Assembly: GCA_947846985.1 (NCBI GenBank)
Contig: CANTUZ010000005.1
Location: 53,037,389 to 53,101,388, forward strand
DNA: 64,000 nucleotides
Direction of reading: 5' to 3'
DNA from: Fratercula arctica
Taxonomy: Eukaryota > Chordata > Aves > Charadriiformes > Alcidae
The notes below the pieces were generated by a model. The model had not been told where the DNA came from. It was given only the letters and a program-made list of their open reading frames with translations, and searched no databases. The translations under genes and the position numbers were made by a program. Positions 1 through 13,349 of the stretch are shown here, in pieces. Within the stretch, counting starts at the first letter, position 1. Each line of letters opens with the position of its first letter.

Positions 1-3000
1 GTATAGATCAAAGACTCGCATGCCTCATTAAAACCCACATAGGAGACACAGTCTCCTTCCGATGCTGGTGTTACATTACATATCTGTCATAGCTCGGTTC
101 ACTCAGGGCTGGAATTTCTCTGTTGCAGGAAATGCCGTTGTGTCATTTTATATGACAGAAATTAGGGTCAGGGAAATAATTCAAAAAAACCCTACTTGTT
201 TTGAAAGGTTGGCTCTCATGAAATCAGAGGATTTCATTGTGGTTTGCTCTGCTAACCAAAGCACTCCATTTCGGCTGGCTCAGCTGTCATGTTGAGCACC
301 ACTGCAAGCGGGGCTAGGTCGGATGATGACTTCACCCCAGTGTGTCCAGTTCCCTCTCCAGTCTGTATGATCAGTGGTGCATATCAGGGCCTGATCAGAA
401 GGAAACCGGCCTGGCATTAAGGAAATGTACCCCAATTAATTCAGACCAGAAAAAGAGGTTAAGGGGAGGAAAAAGCTATAGTTTAACTCCCAGAAGATGG
501 TGGACTTGGAGAGAAATTGAGTGAAACATCCTGTAGGCCCACTTAGAAGTGAAATGTGTGAAACCTCACCAGCAGCATGAACTGACCCCGCATCACTTTG
601 ATTTTTCCACCTGGCAAAGACAAATGTTCAGCAAACTGAACTGTTTTACTGACAGGGAATTCCCAGCTGGTGGCGTGCAGAAGAGCGCGCTGCCGGCTGC
701 TCAACCAGACTTCCAGCGGGTAGGTGGATTTTCAGCCATCTCGAGAGCATTGGCCCAGGGCCCCTTTTGCTTTTTCAGCCAGCCCTCAGGCAGCGCAGTG
801 CTCTTCGCACAGGAAGAGCAGAGGCCATGCTCGGCTTCCTGTGCAATAGTCTGGTTTAGTTCCTTTTACTCACTGCTGAATGAGAGAGTTCCCTCCTCTT
901 CCAAGATCAGAGCAGGTGGAACATAAAACTAATCAATCCCTCTACTGCAGGACCAGTCAGTCTGCCTCCGACAGAAAAATTATCTGTTTGGTAATGTGAT
1001 AACTATTTATGTTGTCTGGTTTAATTTGCAATTCGCAGCTCAGGCCAGGTCTTTACTCACTTCAGGCTGACCGTAGGATGAGCTGAGCTGATCTGAGAAT
1101 ATGCTTTCATAGCATATTCAAAGCAAAGTGTAAATACCACTGAATCAAGCACACTTTTTTTTTCAGACCCGAATGAAAACACAATTTTTTTATACACTTT
1201 GAGACCCGTGTACAGCAGTCCAGGTTTGGCCAGGGTGTCCCAACAGGTGCCAAGTTTTCTTTAAAACTAGGGATAAGCTTACTCGAGAACATCTGTGCCT
1301 GTGGTAGTGCCCATCTTTGCACTGCGATTCCACTTGTATCAGGCCATTTTAAGAAAGGAGGAATTCTGTAGTTTAATTGCAATTCATACTACATGAAAAA
1401 ATCTGCCTGAAAAATTGGATGTGGTTGAACCTCCTGATACTTGGACTGTGAACTCAGTGTGTCAGATCCTCAGCTAGTTTAAACTAACGTTTCTTCCTCA
1501 AGTTGAAGGCAATCAACTTGTGGATCTGATTCATCACAAGGAATCAGGAAGGCAAGTTTACAGTCTTTCTCGGTACACCTTTCTCCCAACAGACCTCTGA
1601 GGACAACTACAAGACATAGATCTATGTTGAAGTAGAACTCATCTACAGCTACATCTACATGTAGGTGGTCATAGATGGGTAACATGTCTAGCTTCTCATT
1701 ATAGACAATGGGGACTTAGTCGATGGAGTTCAGTTGATTCATCTGGCTCAATGTAGGTGTCTGCTTTAGGGTGAGATGACTCATGACAAACTCCACTGAT
1801 GATTGATTAGTTCATCACTGGCTATGAAAGGAGTTTAGGAGTAGTGGTTCAGATGTTCACACTACAGTGTAGGCAGTGGTATTAGTAAGTGAATCCTTCC
1901 CAAAGGGACAATTAAGATAGCATTGCGGTGTCTCACTGAGCTTCTCCAAGTTCTGTGCAGACTTAAATCACAGCAACATATGCCTCCAAGAATGTAACCT
2001 ACAATCTAAAAATATGTAACCTGCTAAAAATACTAGGAGCGGTTAGTAAGAATAATATGCATTAAAAGAATAGAAAAAGAAGAATTTGGAAACCCAACCC
2101 ACCCCTCACAAACTGGCTGGCATTTTTTCTTCTGTGCACTAGAGAAAGTAAGAGGCAGGACTCCTGGGAAGCTGTAAGCTCCCAACTCTCTGGCCACTCC
2201 TACGTTTGGAAGGCATGCCCCAATACCCACAGGGAGAGCTGGGCGCATAGCTGATTTATATAGAAGTGTTGTAATCTTATGTAGGAAAATCTGCTTATTA
2301 TTTATCTTTCAGAAATACCTTTACTCAGACAAAATGTCAAAGGCATATTGTGTGGTGGGAGTAGAATGAGAATCTCTGATTTTCGCGCTGTCAAAAACAC
2401 AGGTGACGCTTGTGGAGTGATAAATGAGATGCAAATTTGCAATATGTGTGGTGTGTAACTGGCAACGGTGAGCCTGGACTTCCTGGCCTTGTGCTACCTG
2501 GGAGCTGCTGCTCTGTGGAAGAGAACTGATGGAAAAGCAAAAATAGAGGAGCAGTAGGCATTGGTTTATGAAGAAATACTGTGTGAGACAAACAGGCCAA
2601 GCTTGGTCAGTCCATAAGCAGGGAAGATCAGGCACAGAAAGGCTCTAAAGCTTAAGTTGGGAGTTTGAAAGATGGGGAGACTGATTTCTAAGGAGCTTCA
2701 AGAAGAATGAACAGAGGAACAGTTTTCTTACTGCAGCGTTTTTAACTTGTGGACTGCCTAAGGTTATGAAGCTTAATTTTTGGAGTATATTTGAATTGCA
2801 TATTGAGCTGGCTAGGTGACTAGCCCTAAAACATCTGATTCAATAATTTCTATTGTATAGTTTTGCATGGCTAATCATAGTCTGCTTTTGGAAAAAGAGT
2901 AAAAGAGAGGATGAAAAAGAGGAGAGATTGGATCTATAGGCCATTGGAATCTTTCTCTTCCCTAGCTTTTAGGATGAAGTTTGTGATCCCCTATAGAATT

Positions 3001-6000
3001 AAGCAGCTGGATATTAGTTGCCCTGATACATTCCTGTATGGCTCTGCAGTTGACAACGGCATGGACAAGGAGCAGTGTGCGTTCAGCAGGATAGCTGACC
3101 TTGGGAAAAAGAAACTGGTCTCAAATACCTCGGCAGCCAGCGTAGAACAGATGCTAGAAGCTCCTGAAACTAAATCAGAGAAATCCCACCACACTGCTCA
3201 TTATCACATCTCACTTCTGAGAAGGAAAATAAAGCTATACATAACAGTTTTGCTTTGTTATCTTTAGGAAGAGGATATCTGTATTTAAGTTACTACTAAT
3301 GAAGGCTGATGGACTAGAGATTATATCTTTTTCCTGGCTAGCCCAATTTCTACATTTGAATTAAAGAGCCATTCAAATTTTTCAAGGGGAACGAATTCCT
3401 CTGATCTGTAAAACATGTTTTTGAAACAGAATCATGCTGCCTGCATGTATTAACTCTCTTAATTCAACTCTACCATAAATTGAACCTTGCTGAAGTATTA
3501 TGGGATAGACAAGATAGAGCCAAATGCTAGTGACTGGAAGGATGGTCACAATCTTTTCTTATGATCTTGAAATAATCTCGGTTAACCTTTCTGTATCTCA
3601 GGTTTCCCAGCTATAAACTGAGGCTAAAATTCATATTACCTGGAGACCTGCTGCTAGACATAACGCCAGTGTTTGCAAAATATGAGAGCAAGGTACAGAG
3701 TGTCATCACTGTCTGCTGGTTGTCAGAATATACATGGAGGGAAAAGAAATGCATGAATGTGTTAAAATAGGCTGTAATTTCTTTATGGAGGCTTGGGCAG
3801 AATTCCAGTTGCTTTAAATCATGTATTTAATTAATACCCATTCTATTCAAGCGCTGTATGCCAGCCAGGAGCTGACATTGTATTCACTTTGCTATAAACA
3901 TAATAGGATGAGTTTGTGGCAGAAGAGAAGGCTTATTTTAAGCTTCTTATAGATATTTATGAAATAAATGTTTCCTGATCCTGCAGGGAAGAGGAGGAAA
4001 TAAAGCAAGCAAGTCATATCTGGAGTAGGGCAACACCACCTTGAACAAGCAAGCTTACTCCCAGTGTCACTGAGACCACTGGCAGGACCAAAGCTAGAGT
4101 TAACTCTGTCAGCTGCAAACATACCCCTCTGTGAGAGACCACAGATGGAGCTAGACATGCAGGTCTGGGAGCTTGGCTGTGGCCCGGACTGAAATTGGAG
4201 CTGAGGAGGCAGCAGCCTGGGGAGAACGTGGACACTGGTTAGTGCCCTGGTGCCTTTCATGGCGCAGGGAGCACATGGGTTGCAGGATGCTAAGCAGCGC
4301 CAGCCTCTCATGTGTCTTGGTTTACAGGCATTGTTTCATATATCTTTGTGCCTCCTACTTCTGGACATACTTGAGTTGTTAACAGCACCTGTTATCCCCA
4401 TGGGTGGACTGAGGTACAAGGCATCTCAGGACCATGCTTGGTCTGCTGGCTGTATGTGCCTAAGCTAGTCCCTGTGCCTGCTGTGACATCCAAGGCCAGG
4501 AGAACAAGGGGAGGTTCAGAGTCCTGTCCCCTCAGGCACCTATCCTTGGCTCCACGGGCAGTCAGCGGAGAGAAGGTGTTGCGATGCCTTCAAGGAGTAG
4601 GCACAATATACCATGCCTGAGCTGCCCTAGGCAGCACTGGAAGTTTGTGGCAACACATGGAGTCAGAGCTCGATCCTTGATGATTAGCTTTGCTTTTCTC
4701 TTGTTGACACTTACAGCTCCTGCTGACTTCAGCTTTATGTACAGACATGGGTATTTAAGAATCAGGCTTCATATTCCCACAAGTAGATTAAAATGATGTC
4801 TAGTCATTTATGCAGGTTAAGAGCATGCAGCATATGGAGAATGAGAACTCTTTCCATTATTGCAGTCAAACATCCCTACTCTGAGTTTATTAATCAAAAA
4901 GAAACTGCATATCAAATTTTTGTGTGTAAGCCATATAAACAGCTGGGAGTCCAACAACATTTCTATGAAATCTTAAAGTTGAGAAAGGTTTATAACAAGG
5001 GCTGGTGGGCAGAGTAGCTAAATCAGCTTATAGAAATGAGATAGTGAGCAATGAAAAATAATTGACTCAGTGCCTGCTTCTCAGCCAATAAAAAAGAAAT
5101 AGATTCTGTAGGAGTCCTTGAAAAGTGTCCTCTAACTTGACGCTAGAAGTTGATGGCTGGGGACATGGAATTGTTTAGTTCCAAGTTGTTGTTTCCGCTC
5201 TGCATTGGTTGGTCAGTCTGTTGGCTGGCTGGTGGTCTCTTCCAGTAACGTTTTTTAAAAAGGAAGAAACAGCATTTTTTTCCAGTGGATAGGAATTCAT
5301 GTTCTGAAGTAGCAACTTTTCTTGGACAGACACAACATAGATTGGTCATGAAAAAGAAGTGTCAGGGAAGAAAAAATTCTGCTAATGGTGTTGCACTGTA
5401 AATCCCTTGGCCTTCAGGAAATCAGAAGTATTCGATTCATGCTACAGGCAGTGACTGCTACATCGTAAAAGAAAGTTTTTAAAGAAGGGGAAAAAATGAG
5501 CCTAGCAAACTGTTTGGTACTTCATCTTCCTTTACACTAGTTTTATACAGAACAAACTCTGTTGGCATCTGATTTACTCAGGTCAAAAGGAGAATAGGGC
5601 TTTTCTCTGTGCAGTTTTTCTAGTACATATTCATGTCTCAGTTGTGTCATCTTTTTTTGCTAGATAATATTAAATAGCTGTAATACTAAGCTGCTTGCAT
5701 TAAGGTAATATATACAACAGTAACGAATTGGATGCTTCACAGAGCTGAAGCTTTCACAGGGACATAAGCCAAGGCAACAACAGACAAACAAAATGTCCAT
5801 CCAGATGTTAATGAAACAATACAGTCCTTTTATAGTTTGGTTGAAGACCTAAGGCTGTGTCATTTAACTAAAGGCAGCCCTAATAAAGCAAACAATTGAA
5901 AGCGTTAATCCAGCTTTCATTAAATAAATCATCTATGTTGTGGCATGTGCAGACTCTGTTAGAAACGGGCTGAATTACAGCCCTGACAATCTCTCATGCT

Positions 6001-7477
6001 CCAAAACTTTGTTTTAACTGGATCAGCTCTCTGTTCACTCGCTATATTACTGGGTTTATTTTAAAGCCACAATTTTTATTTTAGTCAGTGGCTAATCTCA
6101 TGTTTACTTGAGGCTTGAGGAGAATATCTTTCTTTGCCAGTGGAGAATCTGCGTCAGCTATGAAGGACAAAAAAGGAAAGGTGACTCATGGCAAAGATTT
6201 GAAATAAGTCAGTGGGAACATTTGAGAAATAGGAATTTATTCCCTACCATGGAAGGGTATGTGGACTATGGTCCAAAAATGGCTAGGGCATAATTTCACT
6301 GACGCTACATCAAGCGTAGCTTTGATTCTTTGAGATCAGGCAAATGGTTCTCAAGTGAGACACACATGGCCCACGAAGCCAACACATCCAAGTGCTCAGG
6401 TGAAGAAAACTACCTGCGGTCTGAGGGATGACATTCATAATGAAGGCAATGTGGGCTTTCATTCAGAGGTGTGGCCCACTCTGACTGTTGGGAAGATAGG
6501 CCTATGGAGCAACTTGTTATTATGGGTTGTCCGTGATGAATTTATGACACATTGGTGGAAAGAGAAACCATCTTTCAAATAAGAAAAGTTATGCTTGTGT
6601 TCTTTGAGGTTTATGCAGCAAAGCTTGAGTTTGGATTCTATTTTAAGTAGTAATTATTTATAATGATAACTGCTAACATGTATGCTTTTTTGTCCTCAGC
6701 GATCCCAAAGAGCTCTTACATATAAGATTACTTTGTTGGCTTTGTTGATATGAGTGTTTTAAACACAGGAAATCTTGACCCCATGAGGATCTGTTCCTGT
6801 AGCACCTGCTGCACACCATTGGGTCTGAGCCCGATGTGAAAGGGTTTTTGTTTTCTTAGCTAGACACCATGGTTGGAAAGATGCTTCCTCTTAGATCCTA
6901 GCTCTTGGGAGACTGTTTTAATTAGGAACATGTAGTGCAATGTTTCGCCTTCTGAAGGAACATAAACACGGAAGTCCTCAGTCCTAAAAACCACTGGCTC
7001 AAATTCCGTTTTCTGCTTTTTAGTCCCACATAGAGCAAACCTAAGAGAACAAATACCCCTAACACATGTAGACAATTTTGCTGCTAATATCGCAGACCTG
7101 AACTGCAGTGTTGATGGCAGTGTCCAATCAGAGGGCCAAGCTGGCCACCTCTGCACTCTTCAGGGATTGTCACTTGTCTGTGATCCATGAATTTTAAGCT
7201 TCTCTTTCTCCAGTTAATAAAGAATGGCAGCAATGGTGCTCACTAAAAAATCTTCATCTTATATTTTGGGCTTGAAGCAAGTTTATTTACTTTTTAAGTG
7301 AACTAACTTTCCCTTTTTCAGCATTTTTTCTTTGCTGGTGCTTTTGAGCTTTAACTCTTCAGGTAATGTAAGCTAAAGTCTGCAAAGGACATGCTGGGTG
7401 AGAAGCTGTAACTGTTATGGGGGAATGTGTCTTTGTGGAGAGTTTATTGGGACCACTCTGTGTTTCTCTTTGCTCAG
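1..7477 (+). other. RIN3: RIN3 intron (upstream part), no exon seen
   Basis: No recognisable coding exon is visible on either strand before 7478. The first RIN3 exon seen starts in the middle of a codon (phase 1), so the preceding exon must lie before the window and this stretch is inferred to be a single intron of at least 7.4 kb. It is AT-rich unique sequence with scattered short open frames that show no family resemblance. One MIR-like fragment near 3.6 kb is listed separately. Confidence 0.7.
3570..3645 (+). repeat. MIR-like SINE fragment (old)
   Basis: The sequence resembles the conserved core and 3' part of MIR/CORE-SINEs: a TTAACCTTTCTGTATCTCAG block, then TTTCCCAGCTATAAACTGAGG, then a match to the 'ataataccta' part. 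It is heavily diverged and lies in a RIN3 intron. The match is by eye to a remembered consensus, so the boundaries are approximate. Confidence 0.4.
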
Positions 7478-7609
7478 GGAAGCCGTACGGTGCAGATGAC
7501 TTCCTCCCCGTGCTCATGTATGTGTTGGCCCGCAGCAACTTGACTGAAGTCCTTCTGAATGTGGAGTATATGATGGAGCTCATGGACCCTGCTCTGCAGC
7601 TAGGTGAAG
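7478..7609 (+). CDS. RIN3: RIN3 coding exon: VPS9 domain, middle part
   Basis: The acceptor is TTTGCTCAG ending at 7477 and the donor is GTAGAG starting at 7610. The exon is 132 nt, enters at phase 1 and leaves at phase 1. It encodes the 'GKPYGADDFLPVL' core through 'LQLGEG'. An alternative donor at 7604 (GTGAAG) would break the reading frame into the next exon, so 7609 was chosen. Confidence 0.95.
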
Positions 7610-10600
7610 GTAGAGTACAGTGTTTGCTCGTGGGATATTCACTTTAGAAATCATTATTTACCTTGCTTCAGTGTTTGTGACAGTGGGGCAGCAAGGCTCT
7701 GTCTAGACTTTGTGGATAAGATTTGGCCAAGCTTTTCAAACCTGAAGCTCTAAAATTATTGTCAAACACTTTAACTGTTTTTAGCAGTGCAGTGCCCTTA
7801 GACACCTGGTAGAAAGGCAAGGGCCCAGCACCAACGAGAACTGAGCTGCCAGATTAGTAACCTAAACAGAGACATCTAGTGCGTCTTGGCCCAAAGGCTG
7901 AAAACTTAAAAGGTCTTTGCCTAAAATTAAACTGCTGCTGCAATCCACTGTGAAGAGACTTTTATTTATTCCAATGAGAAAAGACCACATTTCTGAAACT
8001 TCACTGTATGCCCGGGGCCATACATCATTCTGATGGTCACTCTACTCTTAAATTTGAGTGACCCCTTTGAGAATGTTCTCTGGCTGAGTATCATAGCAAA
8101 GCAGAGAAAAGAGAGTTGGGTTAGAGAGGAATATTGGGTTTGGATGTGAATAAAGACTTCTGCTATTAGAAGAATAAATACCTCAGGGAACTGTGGGCCT
8201 TTAGTTTCTTAAATAGAGCTTGGGAACAGTGAAGGGGTTACGCACTCCTGAATTAGGAACATAGATCATTTTTCACTGAGTACTTACTAAACCAATAAAA
8301 TAGGGTTTAGTTTAGACTTTTTTTTGGTAAGCACTGGGGTTCTAGAAAGGAGTCCTGGATGAACAACAGCGGACTAATTTTACTTATATTAAAGGGTGGT
8401 GTAAATCTGTAACTAAGAGCATGTCATCTCAGCACAGTGCAGAGGTGGGCAAAAGTAAGTACTAACAGAATGAGCAGTAGCAACACGATCGTATTAGTGA
8501 GGGGTTTCTGCACAAGCTAATTTTCCTGCTGAAAAGATCTGTTAGCAGAAAAAAATGTTATCCTAAGCAGAACGTTTTGCTGACATAACCAAGCTGGTTT
8601 TGATGACTAAACTGCCCACAGGCTCGTCGTTTCAACAGGGCACACTACCAGGCTGGTTACTGAAGTCAGTGGGGTTGGGGTGTTCAGGCTATTGAAGGCA
8701 AAGCTGGCTGGAAGTTCTCCTCAGTCAACAATGCCAAGACTGTGTGAAATGTGTACTCCAGTCACAATTCTGTGAGGGAGTTCCAGATCAAACTGGCTGA
8801 ATAACCACTTCAGAAAGGAGACTGGGAATAACTGCAGATAGAGGGAATGGGAAAAAAGAACATCTCAGTGAAGGTAGCTCTGAGATCACGAAGCACAGGG
8901 CTAAAACGGGAGCTGGAAAAAGTCAATTTGAGTTAGGCCTTTCAAAGTTAAATGGCAAAAGGTGATTCAGGCACAGAAATAAAAGGAAAAAAAGAAAAGC
9001 AGAAGTGAGAAAACTGTAAATTTCAGTCAGGTCAATATACAAAATCATTTAAATCTGGCCTCCAAATTGAAAATTTACTTTGACTGAATTTTGTAACAAC
9101 ATTGATGTTGACTACTGGGGCAAAGGCAAGGACAGATGATGGGGAATGACCGTGTGGAAATGAAGATACTGGAAAGTGGAAAAAAAAATAATTCTTAAAA
9201 AAGATGTAATGAATTCCTGTCATGGGGGACTGGGAGATCTTCCTCCCTCGATTCTGAGGAAAGGGATACACCAGGTTGCGGGTCCCATCACGGGCACCCC
9301 TGACTCTGCCAGAGCAGGAGAAATAATGAATGACAGATGAGGGAGGTAATAACTATATTTAAGAGGGGAAAAGCGGCACTTGCAGGCTTGTTAGCCTGTT
9401 CTTAGCAGCACTTTGTGGGAGACAGTAAAGAAAGAGAGAGTGGTTTTGGTGTATGCAGACCTCCATAGTTACAGGACAGTCCTCATCAGATCCACCCAAG
9501 TATGGAAAGTCAAACGGCAATGTCTTGTCTTGGCCTGTCCTCTGCTACACCAAACTTTAATAGTGCTCTAAAAATACTGCTCTTAAATAAAATGCTGTCT
9601 TAGCTCCCATGCACGCAACCAGCCACGACTGTGGAGCTCATCAGAGCCTGAGGAAGGGCTACAGGCTGGTATGAGGTTTGGGTGATGTGGAAGTGCCATC
9701 TAGAGGTAACTGCAGTTATTATAAAACTTATTAAAAACAGGGAGCTCCACCCAGCTGATGGGCAATTTTTATTTCTGCCTGTCTTCCCAGCACCCTGGGT
9801 GAGGGGATCACCCAAGGTCCAGGGTGGTGGACTCATGGGGCCGAGGTCTGGTCCCTCGCCCCACTTCAGGCCAGGCATGCTCCTGCCTGGAGGCCCAGGG
9901 GACCCGTCCCCATCCCCACTGCTGCTGGGGCAGCTCTGGGGGCTGACTCCTTCCCTCTCTTCAGAGGAGACCCTGATCACAGCCGCTCACTCCTCAGCAG
10001 AGTTGAGCCCAGGAGGCAGATGGGAAAATGAGCACTTTTAATCAACCTGGCGCTGGGGCCATGCCCTGGCACAGGGCTGCCCCACAACCCAAGCAGCAGC
10101 TTCCTCATACTCAGCTCTGTCCTCTTATCAGGGCTTATCTTCATCTCTGTTGGTGAAGCCTGTTCTTATCACAGTCCAGCTGCTTCCCTGGCTGCTGCAC
10201 TTGGGTATTTATTACCTGCCGCAGCCACCACCGCAGCAGCCAGGGAGTTTCTGAGGGAAAAGGACTGGCTGTGGGCTTTTACTGCTTTATCCCCTCTTTC
10301 TCTGCTTTACCAAGATTTATCCCACACCTTTGAACAGTCCAGAAATTACTCTCGGCCAAACAACTGGGCTCCCTGTCTACTCAACAGAGATGGAGGCAGT
10401 GGAGGATAACTTGTCCATGCAGGTCTGAGACATCCTTCAACGGGGACTTGGGCTCTAAACATTTCAGCAATGTAGCTAGAGTCAGAGGCGCTGAATCCAG
10501 GCCATGTACCTTTCCTACAGAGTACACTAGGATCGTTACTATTTCCTGGCATTATGGGAACTGCGCAGGAGCCCAAATTACAGACCTGTTGCACTGGCCC

Positions 10601-13349
10601 TGTTAAACACAACAAAAAGGTGGCCATGCCCCAAAGAATAAACCATGTGTACTCAAAGGCGTTGGTTTGGGTTTGTTTGTGAAAGCAGCTTTTGTAGTAG
10701 TTTCCCTTCAGTCTGTGTTTCCTCTGAGGGCATCTACAGCCTCAGCAGTCCAGGCAGTGACCACATGGTGAAGCAGGAGGAGGACACTGTGGTCATTAGG
10801 TCTCGTTTCTCTTGGGTTAACACCAGCAGCAGGGCTCAGACAGTGCGAGTGTTAGATGGCTGCCGCGACACGGATATAAAATGAATGGCCCATGCTGGCA
10901 CAATGTTCATACAAGACCTTCTCCTTTTGCAGGTTCCTATTATTTAACCACCACGTATGGGGCCCTGGAGCATATCAAGAACTATGACAAAATCACCGTC
11001 ACGCGGCAGCTGAGTGTGGAGGTGCAGGACTCCATTCACCGCTGGGAGCGACGGAGGACGCTGAACAAGGCCCGGGCTTCCCGCTCATCAGTGCAGGTAG
11101 CTGGCATTGCTTTCTGGGGAAAAAGCCTGGAAGATGAACGTCCTCTCTCCATACTTACTAATTTTTAATATGATAATTATTTTAAAACAAAATTAAACCA
11201 AATCATTTTTAAAAACAAGAGCACGTACAGTGCAAGATTTCCAAATCTTAGCAAAAACCACCTCATTTGAAGTATGTATTACTTACAAAATGTATTTTGA
11301 AGTCTTGAAGTACCCTCATAACGATATAATTTTAAATATGACTGCGGAGTGATTTCGTTGTTCATTCTCGAAGGAGGTGTGCTAGGAGTCTTCACATGTG
11401 GAGCGCTGCAGCGGGGAGGCAGGGAGCCCCTCATCTCCATGTCCTTTGGGCCTGGGGAAGTCCTGGGCTAAGCTGAGGAGATATGAGTGAGCGACGCAGG
11501 GGCGGTTCCTAGGTGCATAAAGCTGTAGGAAGACCTGAGACATCCCAAGGACCAGTCAGACAAGCATCTTCCAGAGCCTGGCTTCTCCTGTCCGGCAGCA
11601 GGGAAGACCCAACAACATCTGGTTAGCTTTGAAGCCCATGCTGTGTATGGCTCAGCAAAGAACTCCCCATGCACCGGTGGGAGAGGGTGCCAGGAGGGGT
11701 GGGTGCTCTGGCCTCCAGCCATGGTGAGGCTGGATGCAGCACCAGGCAGGCAGAATGCCCTGCCAGCTCCATGTCCTGTGATCAAATTGTCACCCACAGG
11801 GAGGCACCAAAGGCCACGTCTCACATTCTGTAAAGCCTTCGCATTGCAAAACTGAAAATTGTGAATGCCGAGGGGAACGCCGGGGGGAGACAGAGTCCAT
11901 ATAGCCCCGTGAAAGCATGGAGTTGAATATATTTCTCATATTGCAGTCAAAACAGTGCCTGATGATCTCGGAACTTGCAAATGGTGGATGGGATACATCA
12001 AATACCCATCCAGCCCCGAGTGCTTCCCCGGCAGTAGCTCATAGCAAGTACCTACCATGGAGTATAATAACTGAGCGAGCAAATGCCACATTTCCCCAGA
12101 AGATTCCCACCACCACCACCTCCAGCAGCGTAAGAGCTGCTTTCCATTCCTTTGAATAAGGGGTAGTATCAGGGACATGCGAGTCCATCCTGGCAGACGT
12201 AAACAGCTTGCTGATGTGTTCAGCGTGCCCCTGCACATCCCTCTGGCTGCCTTAATCATCTGCAGGGACCCTCCATAAATGCAGTTTGAGAGTCCACGCA
12301 TTCGGCAAATCTCACTTCTGCTGGAGAACCTGAGTATTTTCTGACCAAAATGGTGGGGAATTTTTTTGAACTTCACAGATTAAAAATTAAACACGTAGGT
12401 TCCACCATGACCAAAAGCTCTCTAGATTCTGTTCCTCATGAGTTTAGGAAGAGGAAAGTTGTCCCAACAGCCATTACTGCCTGGAACAGGATACAAGTAA
12501 ATCAGCCTCCTCGGCGTAACAAGTTCTTCTATTTCCTTACTGATGGAAAGAAGTTTGGAGGACACGTTCTCAAGGTGCTGTTTGGGTGATGGTAGAGTTA
12601 CAAGGGTCACTGCACTGCCAGCCCTTTCCCGTTTCTATGAAGCAGGGGATTTTCAGGCCAGGTCTCTGAGGTTTTTGGCTTGTTATTCTGGTCTGTTACT
12701 TCTTTGCTTCCTGTTTCTTCAGGAGCTGTAGAAAGGTGGGCGAAGGAACTGTTGCAGAACTGCTCACTAAGGATATTCACCAAATCAGAAATAAGCTTTC
12801 ACTTACGTGTCTTTACAGGGCTAATTATTTGGTTAAGTGTCTGTTTAAGTATGTGCTGATTCAGAGCTTGTTCATCAGAGGGGAGAAAGGAGGGAATAGC
12901 TTGGGCATTGGAGAATGATTGGAGGACATTTAGGAGTGTTTAGGAGCTCTAGGCAGCTAGAGGTTTGGGGCTGAATTCTACCTCCTTTGGTCCTAAGTCA
13001 CTGTGTTAACTGCAAGGTCTATCCCCATGTTTCTCCTCAGGATTTCATCTCTATCTCCTTTCTGGAAATCGGTGCTCAGTCAAGGACACTTGCTTCCCGG
13101 AACGACACCACGGCTGAGCAGCTGAGCCAGCAGTGTGCCGAAAAGTTTGAAGTCTCCCATCCCAAGGACTATGGACTCTTTGTTTATGTTGATGACCAGT
13201 GGCTGCAGCTGGACAAAGCTGCCCTTCCTCACCACATCAAAGCCTCCCTGCTGAAGAGTGAAACCAAGAAAGATTTTCATTTTATTTATAAACCAATAGA
13301 CCATAAAACACCACCAGTCCCAACTGTCAAAGAGTCAGACTTTCTCTAA
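7478..13349 (+). CDS. RIN3: RIN3, C-terminal part: end of VPS9 domain and Ras-association domain (three exons; 5' part outside window)
   Basis: Ras and Rab interactor 3 is a guanine-nucleotide exchange factor for Rab5-family GTPases (Rab5, Rab31) on early endosomes. RIN proteins carry SH2, proline-rich, RIN-homology, VPS9 and RA regions. Here three exons join as 7478-7609, 10933-11096 and 13041-13349 and give about 200 C-terminal residues. The first two encode the distal VPS9 domain: the PYGADDFLPVLMYVLARSNL block, then YMMELMDPALQLGEG and SYYLTTTYGALEHIKNYDKI, which carry the conserved VPS9 Asp, Tyr and Thr positions. The third encodes the RA domain and stops at TAA 13347-13349. Splice phases 1 and 0 agree across both introns and all sites are GT-AG. 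RIN2 was considered, but the wording of the VPS9 and RA blocks fits RIN3 better, as does the LGMN neighbour in tail-to-tail order. Confidence 0.93.
7610..10932 (+). other. RIN3: RIN3 intron, with a possible LTR-like block
   Basis: This is a 3.3-kb phase-1 intron. I see no exon in it. The segment from about 9.2 to 9.65 kb has LTR-like traits and is listed separately; 9.75-10.05 kb is a GC-rich stretch of unknown nature. Confidence 0.8.
9190..9650. mobile_element. Possible solo LTR or endogenous-retrovirus remnant (weak)
   Basis: On the - strand a block complementary to 9272-9298 (TGCCCGTGATGGGACCCGC) looks like a tRNA 3'-end complement, as in retroviral primer-binding sites, and is preceded by a CA dinucleotide. 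A TTAAATATA motif (- strand, about 9360) could be a core promoter. On the + strand an AATAAA lies at about 9586. No coding sequence of a retrovirus is recognisable beside it. Orientation and ends are uncertain, and it may be ordinary intronic DNA. Confidence 0.22.
10933..11096 (+). CDS. RIN3: RIN3 coding exon: VPS9 domain, distal part
   Basis: The acceptor is CTTTTGCAG ending at 10932 and the donor is GTAGCT starting at 11097. The 164-nt exon completes the split glycine codon, reads SYYLTTTYGALEHIKNYDKI, and runs through the basic 'HRWERRRTLNKARASRSSVQ' end. It leaves at phase 0. Confidence 0.95.
11097..13040 (+). other. RIN3: RIN3 last intron, nothing recognised
   Basis: This is a 1.94-kb phase-0 intron ending with the acceptor TTCTCCTCAG. 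A short CCA/CACC-rich run lies near 12108-12125. The open frames in it (for example on the - strand at 11.5-12.4 kb) match nothing I know. Confidence 0.8.
13041..13349 (+). CDS. RIN3: RIN3 last coding exon: Ras-association domain and stop
   Basis: The exon encodes 102 residues beginning DFISISFLEIG. It includes the RA-domain features 'TTAEQLSQQCAEKF', 'YGLFVYVDDQWLQL' and 'HHIKASLLKSE', and ends '...TVKESDFL' before TAA. The RA domain of RIN proteins binds activated Ras. The phase-0 join to the previous exon (Q|D) is clean. Confidence 0.95.
   Translation, partial: DFISISFLEIGAQSRTLASRNDTTAEQLSQQCAEKFEVSHPKDYGLFVYVDDQWLQLDKAALPHHIKASLLKSETKKDFHFIYKPIDHKTPPVPTVKESDFL

Noticed and set aside
1..7477. 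Search for the RIN3 exon preceding 'GKPYGADD'
   Set aside because: No frame with VPS9 N-terminal or RIN-homology wording and a phase-1 donor was found; the exon is taken to lie before the window.
7604..7609. Alternative RIN3 donor GTGAAG at 7604
   Set aside because: It would shift the frame into the next exon and drop the conserved 'GEG'; the donor at 7610 keeps phase and family wording.
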